This document shows, piece after piece, positions 1-8,424 of a stretch of DNA of 12,494 bases. Every line of letters starts with the position of its first letter. The first letter of the stretch is position 1. Origin of the DNA: Candidatus Altimarinota bacterium (GTDB lineage Bacteria > Patescibacteriota > Gracilibacteria > Absconditabacterales > Absconditicoccaceae); NCBI GenBank assembly GCA_015489035.1, contig WFMP01000237.1:1-12494 (forward strand), given 5' to 3'. The notes below the pieces were generated by a model. It saw nothing but the letters and a program-made list of their open reading frames with translations. It ran no database searches and was not told the DNA's origin. The position numbers and the translations under genes were made by a program.

Positions 1-2
1 AT

Positions 3-767
3 GGTAATTTTCTGAATAACCAGAATTATATTTTAGGAAAAGTAACTAGAGTAAGTGTGTATTCTAATTATTTGAAGTTATTGAGAAAAAGTAAAGTTTA
101 TAGTGTTTTGAAAGAATATAATTCTACTAAATTTCATATAATTATTATAGCTATTTTTCCTTTTATGTTAGCTGTTCTAGCATATATTGATCAGTTTCTG
201 TTATGATCTAATTGAATGTTATGATTTGTATTATTAACTTTTTTGTTACTATTTTTTCCTGTATTATTTTATTTTTTTGTAAAATTAAAATATTTATATT
301 TTGATGTTCAACTAAAAGATATATTCGTAACGAAGTTAATAAATAAGGATAGTTTTGAGAATGTAATTACTTTAAATTTGAGAACAATTTTAATAAGATA
401 TGTTTTTGGACTTGTGATATCTTTTTTGTTTTTTATGATATGGGTTTATTTACAAACTTTTAATAATTTTACATCAGATGTATCATCGCAAACAAGAATA
501 TTGGTTATTTTTTCCTTTTTTTTATTTCCTATTTTTGTAGTTTTTATAAAAATTGAGAATATTATTCCATATCTTACTTTTAATATATTATCAGAATTGG
601 AATATTATATTCATTTTAGTTATTTTTTTGTTATTAAAAATAAAGCAATATTTCTTGATAAAGAGATTTATATAAATAGTCCAATTCATAAAGATGATTT
701 AGAAATTGTCAGTGTAACAAATGGATATTTAGTTACTAAATGGTTTATTGTAAAATTTAATAAGTAG
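3..767 (+). CDS. Membrane protein of unknown function, 5' end cut by the window
   Basis: I do not recognise this protein. The frame is open from the left edge (254 residues seen) and ends at TAG 765-767. Reading through needs TGA as Gly at three codons near 204-227; under the standard code only the last 174 residues appear. There are four strongly hydrophobic stretches, at about residues 44-62, 72-93, 131-151 and 166-182. They are separated by a charged segment (about 94-128) and followed by a hydrophilic tail of about 70 residues with alternating hydrophobic positions, which could be a small beta domain. The protein is therefore probably in the cytoplasmic membrane with soluble N- and C-terminal parts. 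No catalytic motif is visible. The next gene on the same strand starts 164 bases later, so co-transcription is possible but not shown. That it is a real gene is fairly sure; function is unknown. Confidence 0.75.
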
Positions 768-931
768 CTTCATTTAGAAAATAATTAAAATGAATACTAC
801 AATCACTAATATAAAAGATAATCTGTTTATATTAATATTATTGTTATGCAAAAATATCTTTATTATAACTAGATTTAATTTAGAATTTAATTAAAATGGT
901 ATAAAAATTTAATTATTAAAATATTATAAAA

Positions 932-1633
932 ATGTGAAAAATTATTAAACAACAAGTTGAAACTATACAAATAGAAAAAAAGAAATTTACTTTGTGAATG
1001 AAATGAGAGTTTTTTATTGAATTTATTTCAGATAGATTTTGACCTTATGAATATAAATTTCAAAGGCAGGATACTTACTTTTCAGATGGTTTACAAGATA
1101 GAGGTGCAAAGATTTTTCCTTTGAGAGAAAAAAAGTTTAACAATACTGAATTGTTTTATGAAAATAATGATATTGTCTTAACAATAGGTAAAAGATGAGG
1201 TTTGTCTTGAAATGAGAGGTATTTTCTGGATGTTATAAATATAAAAACTGAGAAAAAAAATAGATTATTTACTGAAGAAGTTTCATTAGTAGTTTTGTTA
1301 GAAAAATGACTTTTGCTAAATTTTAATGATAATGGGATTTGGAAAAGTATTGTTTTAGATTCTGAAACTTTAGAAGAAAAAGAAAGTAAAGAAGAAAAAT
1401 TGGATGCATTTTTTAAGATAGTTTATAATGAAAATACACAAACTTGGTCTAAGTTAGATTTTATTCCATCTGATAAAGATAAAGATAATTTAGATGAATC
1501 AAAGTATCAGAATGGTTATTTTAAGTTTGAAAAAATAGATATTGATTGAAAACCTGAAAGTTTTGACAGAAAAAATTGGAAAGTAAAGTTAGATAATGAA
1601 AAAGAAATTGATATTTGGGAAAAAAGTAATTAA
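932..1633 (+). CDS. Hypothetical soluble protein, 233 aa
   Basis: I do not recognise this protein. The frame runs from ATG 932 to TAA 1631-1633 and contains TGA read as Gly at several places, including codon 2; under the standard code only a 78-residue piece is seen. The ATG is the first in frame and follows an A/T-only stretch with no Shine-Dalgarno, as at most starts here. The protein is hydrophilic and rich in Lys, Glu and Asp, with no signal peptide or membrane segment. Residues 135-150 are very acidic and charged (LEEKESKEEK region), and the Trp-containing C-terminal third looks beta-rich. It could be a cytoplasmic binding or scaffold protein, but nothing in it identifies a family. It converges on tsaD with 29 bases between the stop codons. 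Confidence 0.75.
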
Positions 1634-1662
1634 AAAATAATTGTTTAGTTTTAACTTTAAAA

Positions 1663-2769
1663 TTAAAAATCTTTTAGATTTTCTATAATCCCTGCTACTC
1701 ATATCATAGCAGCATTATCTGTAGAATACAACGGTTTTTTGGGTGTGTAAAAGTTGTTTATTCAAAATTTTTCTTTATGGTTTGTTATAAATGTTTTTAA
1801 TTCTTCATTTGCACTTACTCCGCCAACTAATGCAATATTTTTTATTCAAAAGTGTTTAGCTGATTTTAAAAGTTTTTTTCACAAAGTTTCTACTACAGCT
1901 TGTTCAAATTCATAAGCTATAGAACAAATAGTTTGCTCATCTAATTCTTCTCAAATTTCTTTTTTTATCTCTTGTATTTTGTAATTTGCTGATGCTTTTA
2001 ATCAAGAGAATGAAAAATTGAATTCTTTCTTTTTTAACCAAATTCTAGGAAAATCAAAATTCATTTTTTTTCATAATTTTGCTTTATCTCATATCCATTT
2101 TCCACCAGGGTAGGGACCACCAAGCATTCTTGAAACTTTATCAAAAACTTCACCAGCAGCATCATCTAGTGTAAATCAGATTTTTGTAAATTTTAAATTT
2201 CAAACTTTTGTAATTAAATCGTCTTGATCTAAACTATAGTTGTTTTGCAACTCTTCAATGTAAGTGGCAAGTGTGTCAAGTCCGGACTTATTTATAGATT
2301 TCAAGTCCGGACTTAAAATATCTTGTTCTACTATATAAAGATTGTTATGTCAGCCAGAGACAGTAAGTGCAACGAAAGGAAATTGAATGTTTTTGATATT
2401 TTCATCACAAAGTATAGACAAAATATGTCAGTTAATATGATGAACAGGAGTTAATTCTTTATTTAAAAATAATGATAAAGTATTTGCTAAAGTCCTTCCT
2501 ACAAGTAGACTTCAAGGCAAACCAGGACAGCAAGTGTAAGATATGAAATCAACTTTTTTAATTTCTTCTAATCAAAGTTTATCAACTAAATCTATAACTT
2601 TTGCTTCATGTAATCTGCTTGCTAACTCAGGAATAACTCATCCAAATTTTGTGTGTTCTGCTATTTGTGAATGTAGTAAAATTTTCTCAATATCAAAAAA
2701 TCAGTCTTCATAATTAACAATGGCAAGTGAAGTATCATCACAAGAAGTTTCTATAGCTAATGTTCTCAT
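1663..2769 (-). CDS. tsaD: TsaD, tRNA N6-adenosine threonylcarbamoyltransferase
   Basis: TsaD (Kae1/YgjD family) transfers the threonylcarbamoyl group from threonylcarbamoyl-AMP to A37 of tRNAs that read ANN codons, working with TsaB and TsaE in the cytoplasm. The 368-residue frame (TGA=Gly) starts with the family signature AIETSCDDTS at residues 5-14. It carries the metal-binding HxxxH as H111-INGH115, SGGH at 138-141, DDAAGEVFDK at 212-221, PYPGG at 229-233, LVGGVSANEEL at 314-324, and the third metal ligand Asp in STDNAAMIGVAG (D351). One glycine of SGGH is TGA. Between SGGH and DDAAGE there are about 70 residues, where the family usually has about 20; this extra segment contains a duplicated palindrome (see repeat). 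The gene lies 23 bases downstream of the ttcA-like gene and is probably in one operon with it. The identification is secure. Confidence 0.97.
2276..2315. repeat. Two copies of a palindromic 15-mer inside tsaD
   Basis: TCAAGTCCGGACTTA occurs at 2276-2290 and again at 2301-2315, with 10 bases between. Each copy contains the perfect 12-bp palindrome AAGTCCGGACTT (2278-2289 and 2303-2314). Because each copy is self-complementary, the two can also pair with each other as a 12-bp stem with a 13-base loop, in DNA or in the tsaD mRNA. The CCGG cores stand out in such A+T-rich DNA. The element stays in frame and encodes about residues 152-165 of TsaD, in the extra segment relative to the family. I see no third copy in the window. 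Confidence 0.9.
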
Positions 2770-2792
2770 AAAATATATTTAATTATCTAAAA

Positions 2793-3548
2793 TTAATCTG
2801 TAATCCATCATTTGCTTTCATATTCTTTTATGAATTTCTTAATATTTGCATGATACATATTTTCCAAACTTCAAGGTTCTGTAGCTTCGATTACTTTCAT
2901 TAAATTTCAGATTTCTTTTCTCTTCGATTTTTCTCAAATAGGACAAGTACAACCAGAATATGGGATTTTCTCATTCAAAACTAAATTCATAATATCTTTT
3001 TCTCTCACAAAACTCATAGGTCTTATGATAGTTAAATCTCATCTTTTCATTTTGTTTATTGGTGGCATAAGTGTTGCATTTCTATTTATTATCATATTCA
3101 TAAATAGAGTAGTGATACCATCGTCCAAATGATGTCAAAGAGCTATTTTGTTAAATCACCATTTTTCACAAAGTTTAAACATAGAAATTCTTCTAGCATA
3201 AGAACACCATTGGCAAGAAATTCAAATACCATCTTCAAGTTTGCTTCATTCTGGAAGATTTATTTCTATGTATTCCATATCTAATCAAATTTTGTCAAAA
3301 AACTTTTGTTGTTCAGTAAAATCTACCTCACACCTCATAAGAAATTTTTTGTTCATATATACTCATTTTACTTCAAAATTTAGGTGGGATCTATCTCTAA
3401 GTTCACATAAAAGTTTTGCCAAAAGCATACTATCTTTACCTCATGAAATTCAAATTAAAATTTTATCACCGTCTTGAATCATATCAAAAGTCTTGATAGC
3501 TTTCATAGTTTTGCTTCTTATAGTTTTATGTAATTTTGTCTGTTCCAT
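2793..3548 (-). CDS. ttcA: TtcA-like tRNA thiolase (PP-loop ATPase, probable s2C32 synthesis)
   Basis: This is a 251-residue PP-loop ATPase of the TtcA/TtuA group, which adenylates a tRNA base and replaces its oxygen with sulfur using a [4Fe-4S] cluster. The PP-loop SGGKDS is at residues 35-40; its neighbouring glycines include TGA codons. CQWC at 112-115 matches the paired cluster cysteines. LGHHLDDGITTLFMN at 137-151 is the conserved second block. A third cysteine is available in the GCTC motif (C200 or C202). TilS lacks these cysteines, and the short length without extra zinc-finger cysteines at the ends favours TtcA over TtuA. The start is the first ATG in frame after an A/T-rich leader with no Shine-Dalgarno. 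It is the first gene of a likely two-gene operon with tsaD, joining two tRNA anticodon-loop modifications. Substrate (C32 thiolation) is inferred from family only. Confidence 0.88.
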
Positions 3549-3579
3549 TTAGTTTTATATAAAATTAAAATTATGTTTA

Positions 3580-3607
3580 TTATTACCTTTTTATATTCCA
3601 AAATCAA
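3580..3607 (-). promoter_or_regulatory. Possible promoter of ttcA-tsaD
   Basis: On the minus strand TTGATT (3602-3607) and TAATAA (3580-3585) are 16 bases apart, about 30 bases before the ATG and after the terminator that ends the ppaC-pth unit. Both boxes match the sigma-70 consensus only partly, and the region is A/T rich, so this is a guess supported mainly by position. Confidence 0.3.
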
Positions 3608-3646
3608 GGATAGAAATGATAAATAAATTGTTCATTAGTAATAAAT

Positions 3647-3678
3647 AAAAAAAACTCAAGGTTTTTATTTCTTGAGTT
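3647..3678 (-). terminator. Rho-independent terminator after pth
   Basis: AACTCAAG (3653-3660) and CTTGAGTT (3671-3678) form a perfect 8-bp stem with a 10-base loop. On the minus strand the stem runs straight into eight T residues (complement of 3647-3654). It sits 20 bases beyond the pth stop codon, so it should end the ppaC-pth transcript before the separate ttcA-tsaD unit. Confidence 0.85.
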
Positions 3679-3697
3679 AGATATTTTTTCATAAGTT

Positions 3698-4240
3698 TTA
3701 ATTATTTATCAAAAATTGTCTTACATAGTCATAAATAAATTCTTCTTGTTCTAAAAATTTCTCCCGAGTTCCTTTTTCAAGTTTTCATAAGACAAAATTT
3801 ACTACTTGTGATTTTTCTTGAGGTCTCCCAACTCACATTTTTAGTTTCCAATATTTGTTTGTTCAACATTTTTTTGTAATATCTTTAAGTCCATTATGTC
3901 CATTGTCTCCACCATTCCATTTTAATTTGACAATTCAAGGATCTAAGTCTATCTCATCGTGGATTACTAACATATTTTCAGCTTCGATTTTGTAATAATT
4001 CAAAATTTTACTTACACAATCTCAAGATAAATTCATAAAAGTTTGTGGTTTTACAAAAATAAGCATATATTTTTCATGCTTTGCTATAGAAACTTCTCCA
4101 TTAAATTTTTTATCAAACATAAAAGGAGTTCATTCTGAATAATTTGCTATCAAATCTATTGTTTTAAATCAAATGTTATGTCTAGTGTTTTCATATTTAT
4201 TTCAAGGATTTCCAAGCCCTACTATAAGTTTTGTTTTCAT
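3698..4240 (-). CDS. pth: Peptidyl-tRNA hydrolase
   Basis: Pth cleaves the ester bond of peptidyl-tRNAs that drop off the ribosome and recycles the tRNA in the cytoplasm. The 180-residue frame (TGA=Gly) has the usual length. It shows GLGNPG at residues 8-13, TRHNIG at 19-24 with the catalytic His21, KPQTFMNLSG at 64-73 (Asn70), HDEIDL at 94-99 (Asp95) and GDNGHNGLKD at 111-120 (Asn116). These are the counterparts of E. coli Asn10, His20, Asn68, Asp93 and Asn114. The start ATG gives the standard N terminus. It follows ppaC with only 8 bases between, so the two are almost certainly one transcript, closed by the terminator downstream. Confidence 0.97.
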
Positions 4241-4248
4241 TAGAAAAA

Positions 4249-5175
4249 TTATTTACTAAAATATTCGGTTAGTTGTGGCATAACTTGTTTCTTTCTTGAA
4301 AGTCTATTTCATAAATCAGCTAAATTGCTTTCAACTTTTGTATTGAATACCTTTCCAATGACAGAAGAATCTTCTTCTAAAATTATAGTTGTATTTTTTT
4401 CTTTAATAATATCTACAACAGATAACATGATAAAAGTTAGACCATCTTTTTCTTTTATTTCTTTAAGTCAGTTTATAATTTCTTCTTTTCTTCAAAGAGC
4501 ATAGTCTGGATTTGTTGTTTCAAGAGTTCAAATTCATATTTTTTTTCAGTTTGTTTCAAAAACTTTGTAATCATACTTGATTAAATCTTCTACAGAAATA
4601 TCTCATAAATCTGATTTTGCATTAAACATTTCCATAGCATATTCTTCCATATTTTCTATGTTTGAAATTTCAAATAATTTTTCTGCTATGATTGTATCTT
4701 CCTTTGTAGTAGTTGCAGATCTAAACATCAAACTATCTGATAAAATTCAAGTTAACATCAAATCAGCAATTTTTGGACTTATTTCGAAACCTGCTTCTTT
4801 GTACATTTTGTAAGTGATAGAACATGTAGAACAAATAGGTTCAAATCTCATATATAAAGGATTTGGACAAGAAAAATTTATTTTATGATGATCAACTACA
4901 TATTCAACATTTAATTCATCTAAATTGTCCAAAGTTTGAAATTCTTCATTGTGATCTGTTAAACATACATTTGTTCAAGCAGGGAAGTTAGTAGCTATTT
5001 CAGGAGTTTCTACTCATAATTTACTTAAAACAAATTCAGTTTCTTTGTTTAATTTTCATTGAATATAAGGATTAGCTTTGTATCATTTTTTTGTTAAATA
5101 ATCAGCCATAATGATAGCAGATAAAGTACAGTCTGTGTCTGGAATTTTGTGTCAAACAACTTTTATTTCTCTCAT
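4249..5175 (-). CDS. ppaC: Manganese-dependent inorganic pyrophosphatase (family II, DHH/DHHA2)
   Basis: This enzyme hydrolyses pyrophosphate to two phosphates and so pulls forward nucleic acid and aminoacyl-tRNA synthesis. The 308-residue frame (TGA=Gly) begins with GHKIPDTD: His9, Asp13 and Asp15 are exactly the numbers of the metal ligands in the B. subtilis enzyme. DHNE follows at 74-77, DHH at 95-97, and LSDSLMF at 145-151 with the further Asp ligand. The C-terminal part (about 190-305) is the DHHA2 domain, ending with the substrate-binding SRKKQV near 293-298. NrnA-type DHH phosphoesterases were considered, but the PDTD start, the spacing and the SRKKQV end fit pyrophosphatase. It is the first gene of the ppaC-pth unit and is divergent from korA. 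Confidence 0.95.
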
Positions 5176-5186
5176 ATTTTATAGTA

Positions 5187-5215
5187 TTTATAAATTAAAA
5201 TCTATTGGTTATAAT
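5187..5215 (+). promoter_or_regulatory. Possible promoter of korA
   Basis: An exact TATAAT (5210-5215) lies 17 bases after TTTATA (5187-5192, 4 of 6 bases of the -35 consensus). It would start a transcript near 5222 with an untranslated leader of about 80 bases that includes the palindrome at 5232-5245. The divergent ppaC promoter must lie in the same 125-bp region, but I see no convincing boxes for it. Confidence 0.4.
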
Positions 5216-5231
5216 AATTATTGAGTAAATA

Positions 5232-5245
5232 TTTTCAATTGAAAA
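5232..5245. promoter_or_regulatory. Perfect 14-bp palindrome between ppaC and korA, possible operator
   Basis: TTTTCAATTGAAAA equals its own reverse complement. It is flanked by a 9-bp direct repeat TGAGTAAAT at 5222-5230 and 5257-5265. Its place in the divergent intergenic region suits a dimeric regulator site, but no regulator gene is in view and A/T-rich DNA makes such palindromes easier to find by chance. Confidence 0.35.
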
Positions 5246-5300
5246 GATATGGTTTATGAGTAAATTATTGATATTTAAAATTTAAAAAAATAACTAAAAT

Positions 5301-6953
5301 ATGAAATATACAATTGCTTTTTCTGGTCCGGCTTGATCAGGTGTGAATACTGCTTGATTGATAGTCTGAGACTATTTTTCAAAATTATGATATGATGTGA
5401 TTTGAGATAAAGAATATCAAAGTATCATAAAATGAGGAAATAATATTTTTATGAATTATATTTCTTCTGATTGAAAGTTTTTATCATCAAATATAGATTT
5501 ATTTTTTGCTTATGATAAGTTAGGAATTACGAGAAATGAGAAAGTTTATAATTTGAAAAATATTGTAGAAATAGAGAAAACAGATATGGTAAATATGGTT
5601 TCTGTTGCTATGTTTTTTACTATGATTTGAAAAAATATTGAAGAAATAAATCAAATAGTAAAAGATTATTTTTGAAATAAAAAAATACCTCAAGTTATTC
5701 AAGAAAGAAATCAAAAAGCACTTGAAAAATGAGTTGAATTAGCAAAAGATTTGGAAAAGATAAATTTAGATATTGAAAATTTATGAAAAAAAGAATTTAT
5801 CGATGGAAATTATACAGTAGCTGAAGGAGCCGTGGATGCTTCTTTGAGTTTTTACAGTGCTTATCCTATGACCCCAGCTTCGACATTGATCAAATATATT
5901 ACAAAACATAAAAATGTTGAGTTTTTTCAATGAGAAGATGAGATTGCAGTAGCTATGAGTATGCTTGGTGCAAAATTTGCAGGTAAAAGGTCTATGTGTT
6001 GAACTTCTGGTGGTGGATTTGCTCTTATGAGTGAAACAATTTCTATGGCAAACCAAATGGAAATCTGATGAGTTTATATTATGTCTCAAAGATGAGGCCC
6101 TTCTACATGAACTCCTACTTTTACAGAACAAGGAGATTTGCTTTATGCTTTGAATGCTAGTTTTTGAGATACAAAGCCTATAGTTGTTTACCCATCAAAT
6201 ATTCAAAATGCTTATGATTTAACTCAAAAAGTTTTGAATTGGTCAGATTATTATCAACATCCTATTATTATTTTGCTTGATAAACAATTTTCAGAAAGTT
6301 ATTTTTCTACAGATTTAAAAAGAAATTTAGAGTCAAAAGATAAAAAATTAGATAATATTAAGTTTAATCCAGAAAATAAAGAAGTTTTTGAGTGAATTCA
6401 AAATATTGAAAATGATAAATTTTTAAGATATAAACTTACAGAAGATGGAATTTCTCCTTATACTTACCCTTGATTAGAAAATGGAGATTTTATAGCTACT
6501 AGTTATGAACATACAGAATCTTGATCAGTAACTGAAGACCCAGAGGAAAAAGTTGAAATGACAGAAAAAAGACATAAAAAATTGGAAACTTTTAAGAAAA
6601 ATGAGTTTAATGAAAACTTTAGAGGTTTTACGGTGATAAATGAGAATGCAAAAAAGTTTTTTGTAACTATGTGAATAAATAGAGTAGTTTTGGAAGAATA
6701 TGTAAAACAAAATTCTGATTATTGAATTATAGTAATAGAAGTATTACAGCCATTAGATGATGAATTACAAAACTTTATCGAAGGCAGAGAAGTTGAGAAA
6801 TTAATATTTGTAGAACTTAATTATTCAGGACAGTTAGAAACTTATATAACTTGAAAATTATGATTAAATTGTGGAAAATGGAAATGAAAAATCTCTAGAA
6901 TTAGAAAATATAACAATTATCCTTTATTTTTGGAAGATTTAAGCAAATTATAA
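5301..6953 (+). CDS. korA: 2-oxoacid:ferredoxin oxidoreductase, fused gamma-alpha subunit (KorA type)
   Basis: Enzymes of this family oxidatively decarboxylate a 2-oxoacid (2-oxoglutarate, pyruvate or a branched-chain acid) to its acyl-CoA and reduce ferredoxin. This 550-residue protein (TGA=Gly) is the fused form. The gamma domain is at about 1-165 and begins FSGPAGSGVNTAG. The alpha domain opens at residue 169 with GNYTVAEGAVDA and AYPMTPAS, then GEDEIAVA at 211-218, TSGGGF, PSTGTPTFTEQ at 267-277, and a C-terminal domain with FVELNYSGQLET at 503-514. There is no thiamine-diphosphate beta subunit (KorB) next door; the following gene is an ion exchanger. By hand count 26 of its 45 glycines are TGA. 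The start ATG follows an A/T leader without Shine-Dalgarno. Family is secure; the substrate is not determined by sequence. Confidence 0.9.
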
Positions 6954-6978
6954 AATTTTAAAAAAATAATAAAAAAAT

Positions 6979-8001
6979 ATGTTAGAACAGTATCTTTGAT
7001 TTATCTCAACAAATTGATTAACAGTTATAGTAAGTCTCGTAGTAGTTATGATTTTATTGAATTTATCTGCTTGATTGCTGGAAAAAGAATTGTGAATTTT
7101 ATGAAGAAAACTTAAAATACCAGGTTCTGTAAGATGAGCAACTTTTGATGCAGCAAGTTCATCTTTACCTGAATTTCTTACAGCATTAGTTTGACTTATG
7201 GTATTGTGAAATAAATGATTGGAAGTGTGAATAGGAACTATTTGATGATCAGCAGTTTTTAATATTTTAATTATTCCTGCTTTTGTATTATTATTTTATA
7301 AAGGAACACAAAATATAAAAATAAGTTTATGATGAATAAAAAGAGATAGTATTTTCTATATTTTATCAATTTTGATTTTTATACTAGGTATATTTTCTTG
7401 AGCATTAACAATTATGTGAATAGCTTTAATTTTACTTTATGTAGTGTATTTGATTACACTTTATAAACATAGTGTAAAACATAGAAAAACTAATGAAGAA
7501 GAAATTGAAAAAGCATATACCGAAGTTGCTGATAAAAAAGTTAATTATTTCTTGATCTTATTATCATTAACTTTGATTTATGTATGAGTCGAAGCTTCGG
7601 TAGTTGCTGCAACATGGATTTGAGGAACTTTACATATTGGTATGCTGGTAGTTTCATTGGTTTTACTTGCAGGTATCACATCTATTCCAGATGCATTACT
7701 TTCAGTGAAATCTGTACAAAAATGAGATATTGATGCATGAATGGGAAATGCAGTTGGTTCAAATATATTTGATATTTGTATTTGATTAGGACTCCCTATT
7801 TTAATTTGAACTTTGTTTATGTGATTACATCCTCATATAAATTTTAATCAGAATGTGAGTATATTTATATTTTTATTAATTTCAGTAATTATGTATTTTC
7901 TTATTTTATCTAAAAAATGATTATGAAAAAAAGATAGTTTCTTCTTATTAGCTTTGTATTTGTTATTTATTGCTTATGTAGTTTATTTAGGTATGAAATA
8001 G
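6979..8001 (+). CDS. Cation/calcium exchanger (CaCA superfamily, NCKX-like)
   Basis: This 340-residue membrane protein has the two inverted halves of the sodium/calcium exchanger superfamily, which expels Ca2+ in exchange for Na+ (with or without K+) or H+. The first alpha repeat is at about residues 52-75 (RGATFDAASSSLPEF) and the second at about 232-275 (TSIPDALLSV, then GNAVGSNIFDICIG). The conserved acidic residues Glu of LPEF and Asp of IPDA sit at the ion-binding sites. SNIFD resembles the K+-dependent NCKX branch. A hydrophilic charged loop (about 161-190) joins the halves, as is usual. About ten membrane segments can be counted. It lies 25 bases after korA on the same strand and may share its transcript. 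Ion specificity is inferred. Confidence 0.92.
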
Positions 8002-8004
8002 ATA

Positions 8005-8032
8005 TTGACTTTAATTAGTATTTTATTATTAT
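8005..8032 (+). promoter_or_regulatory. Probable sigma-70 promoter of the 116-aa membrane protein gene
   Basis: TTGACT (8005-8010, 5 of 6) and TATTAT (8027-8032, 5 of 6) are 16 bases apart and lie immediately after the stop codon of the exchanger gene. Transcription would start near 8038-8040, which is just where the left arm of the 12-bp inverted repeat begins. Confidence 0.55.
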
Positions 8033-8061
8033 GCAATTTACTAGAGCTAAGAATCTTAAAG

Positions 8062-8069
8062 AAGGAGGT
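8062..8069 (+). promoter_or_regulatory. Strong Shine-Dalgarno AAGGAGGT
   Basis: AAGGAGGT ends 4 bases before ATG 8074 (GGAGG core 5 bases before), an optimal anti-16S match. It decides this start over upstream in-frame codons. None of the other eight complete gene starts in the window has such a site. Confidence 0.85.
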
Positions 8070-8073
8070 TATT

Positions 8074-8424
8074 ATGAAAAAAGATAAGGTTGTGAAAGAG
8101 TTAAAGGTTTTTGGTTTAGCTATAATATTTGCTATTTTAGCTTCAATTTCCAGTAAATATATTCCGGGTGAAATGATTACATCTAGTAATTTATATTTAC
8201 TATCATTAGCTATTGGTCTGATTGTAATGTTACAAAAAGAGAGTAGTAGTATCAAAAAAGAATTTGGTTTCTTAGTTTTGATTGGAGTTGAATTATTTAT
8301 AGTTGCTATGTTATCATTATTGTTGGAACTTCTTGTTTCTTACACATTTTTACAACTTTTAGCATTCTTTTTGTATGTATATGGTATGTATAAAATGTTT
8401 CAAGCACTTATGTATAGAAATTAG
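8074..8424 (+). CDS. Small four-helix membrane protein, 116 aa, no UGA codon
   Basis: I do not recognise this protein. From ATG 8074, chosen by the Shine-Dalgarno, it runs to TAG 8422-8424. A short Lys-rich start is followed by hydrophobic segments at about residues 11-30, 41-53, 64-87 and 90-108, with little outside the membrane, so it should be a compact integral membrane protein with its N terminus probably inside. Unlike its neighbours it contains no TGA: its six glycines are five GGT and one GGA. It reads identically under the standard code. It is a separate transcription unit with a promoter, inverted-repeat brackets and terminator of its own. The features together hint at recent acquisition from a standard-code bacterium, or at a gene kept under special expression. 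No charged or catalytic motif suggests a function. Confidence 0.8.
   Translation: MKKDKVVKELKVFGLAIIFAILASISSKYIPGEMITSSNLYLLSLAIGLIVMLQKESSSIKKEFGFLVLIGVELFIVAMLSLLLELLVSYTFLQLLAFFLYVYGMYKMFQALMYRN

Noticed and set aside
790..894. 34-codon ORF on the + strand with a hydrophobic core, between the first two genes
   Set aside because: It is short, A/T rich, has no ribosome site or recognisable sequence, and hydrophobic Ile/Leu/Phe runs arise easily in such composition. It stays only a weak small-protein candidate.
1649..1662. TTTTAACTTTAAAA between the convergent stops, possible two-way terminator
   Set aside because: The stem is only A/T pairs with a loop of 2 to 4 bases, too weak to call.
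3241..5102. Plus-strand open frames inside ttcA and ppaC
   Set aside because: They are antisense shadows of the minus-strand genes, which carry full family motifs.
7590..7599. CGAAGCTTCG, a perfect 10-bp palindrome inside the exchanger gene
   Set aside because: A single short copy within a conserved coding frame with no partner; chance is a sufficient explanation.
8031..8087. 18-codon ORF starting ATG CAA that overlaps the start of the 116-aa gene, possible leader peptide
   Set aside because: The predicted transcription start (near 8039) lies inside it, so its ATG would not be transcribed from the local promoter, and it has no ribosome site.
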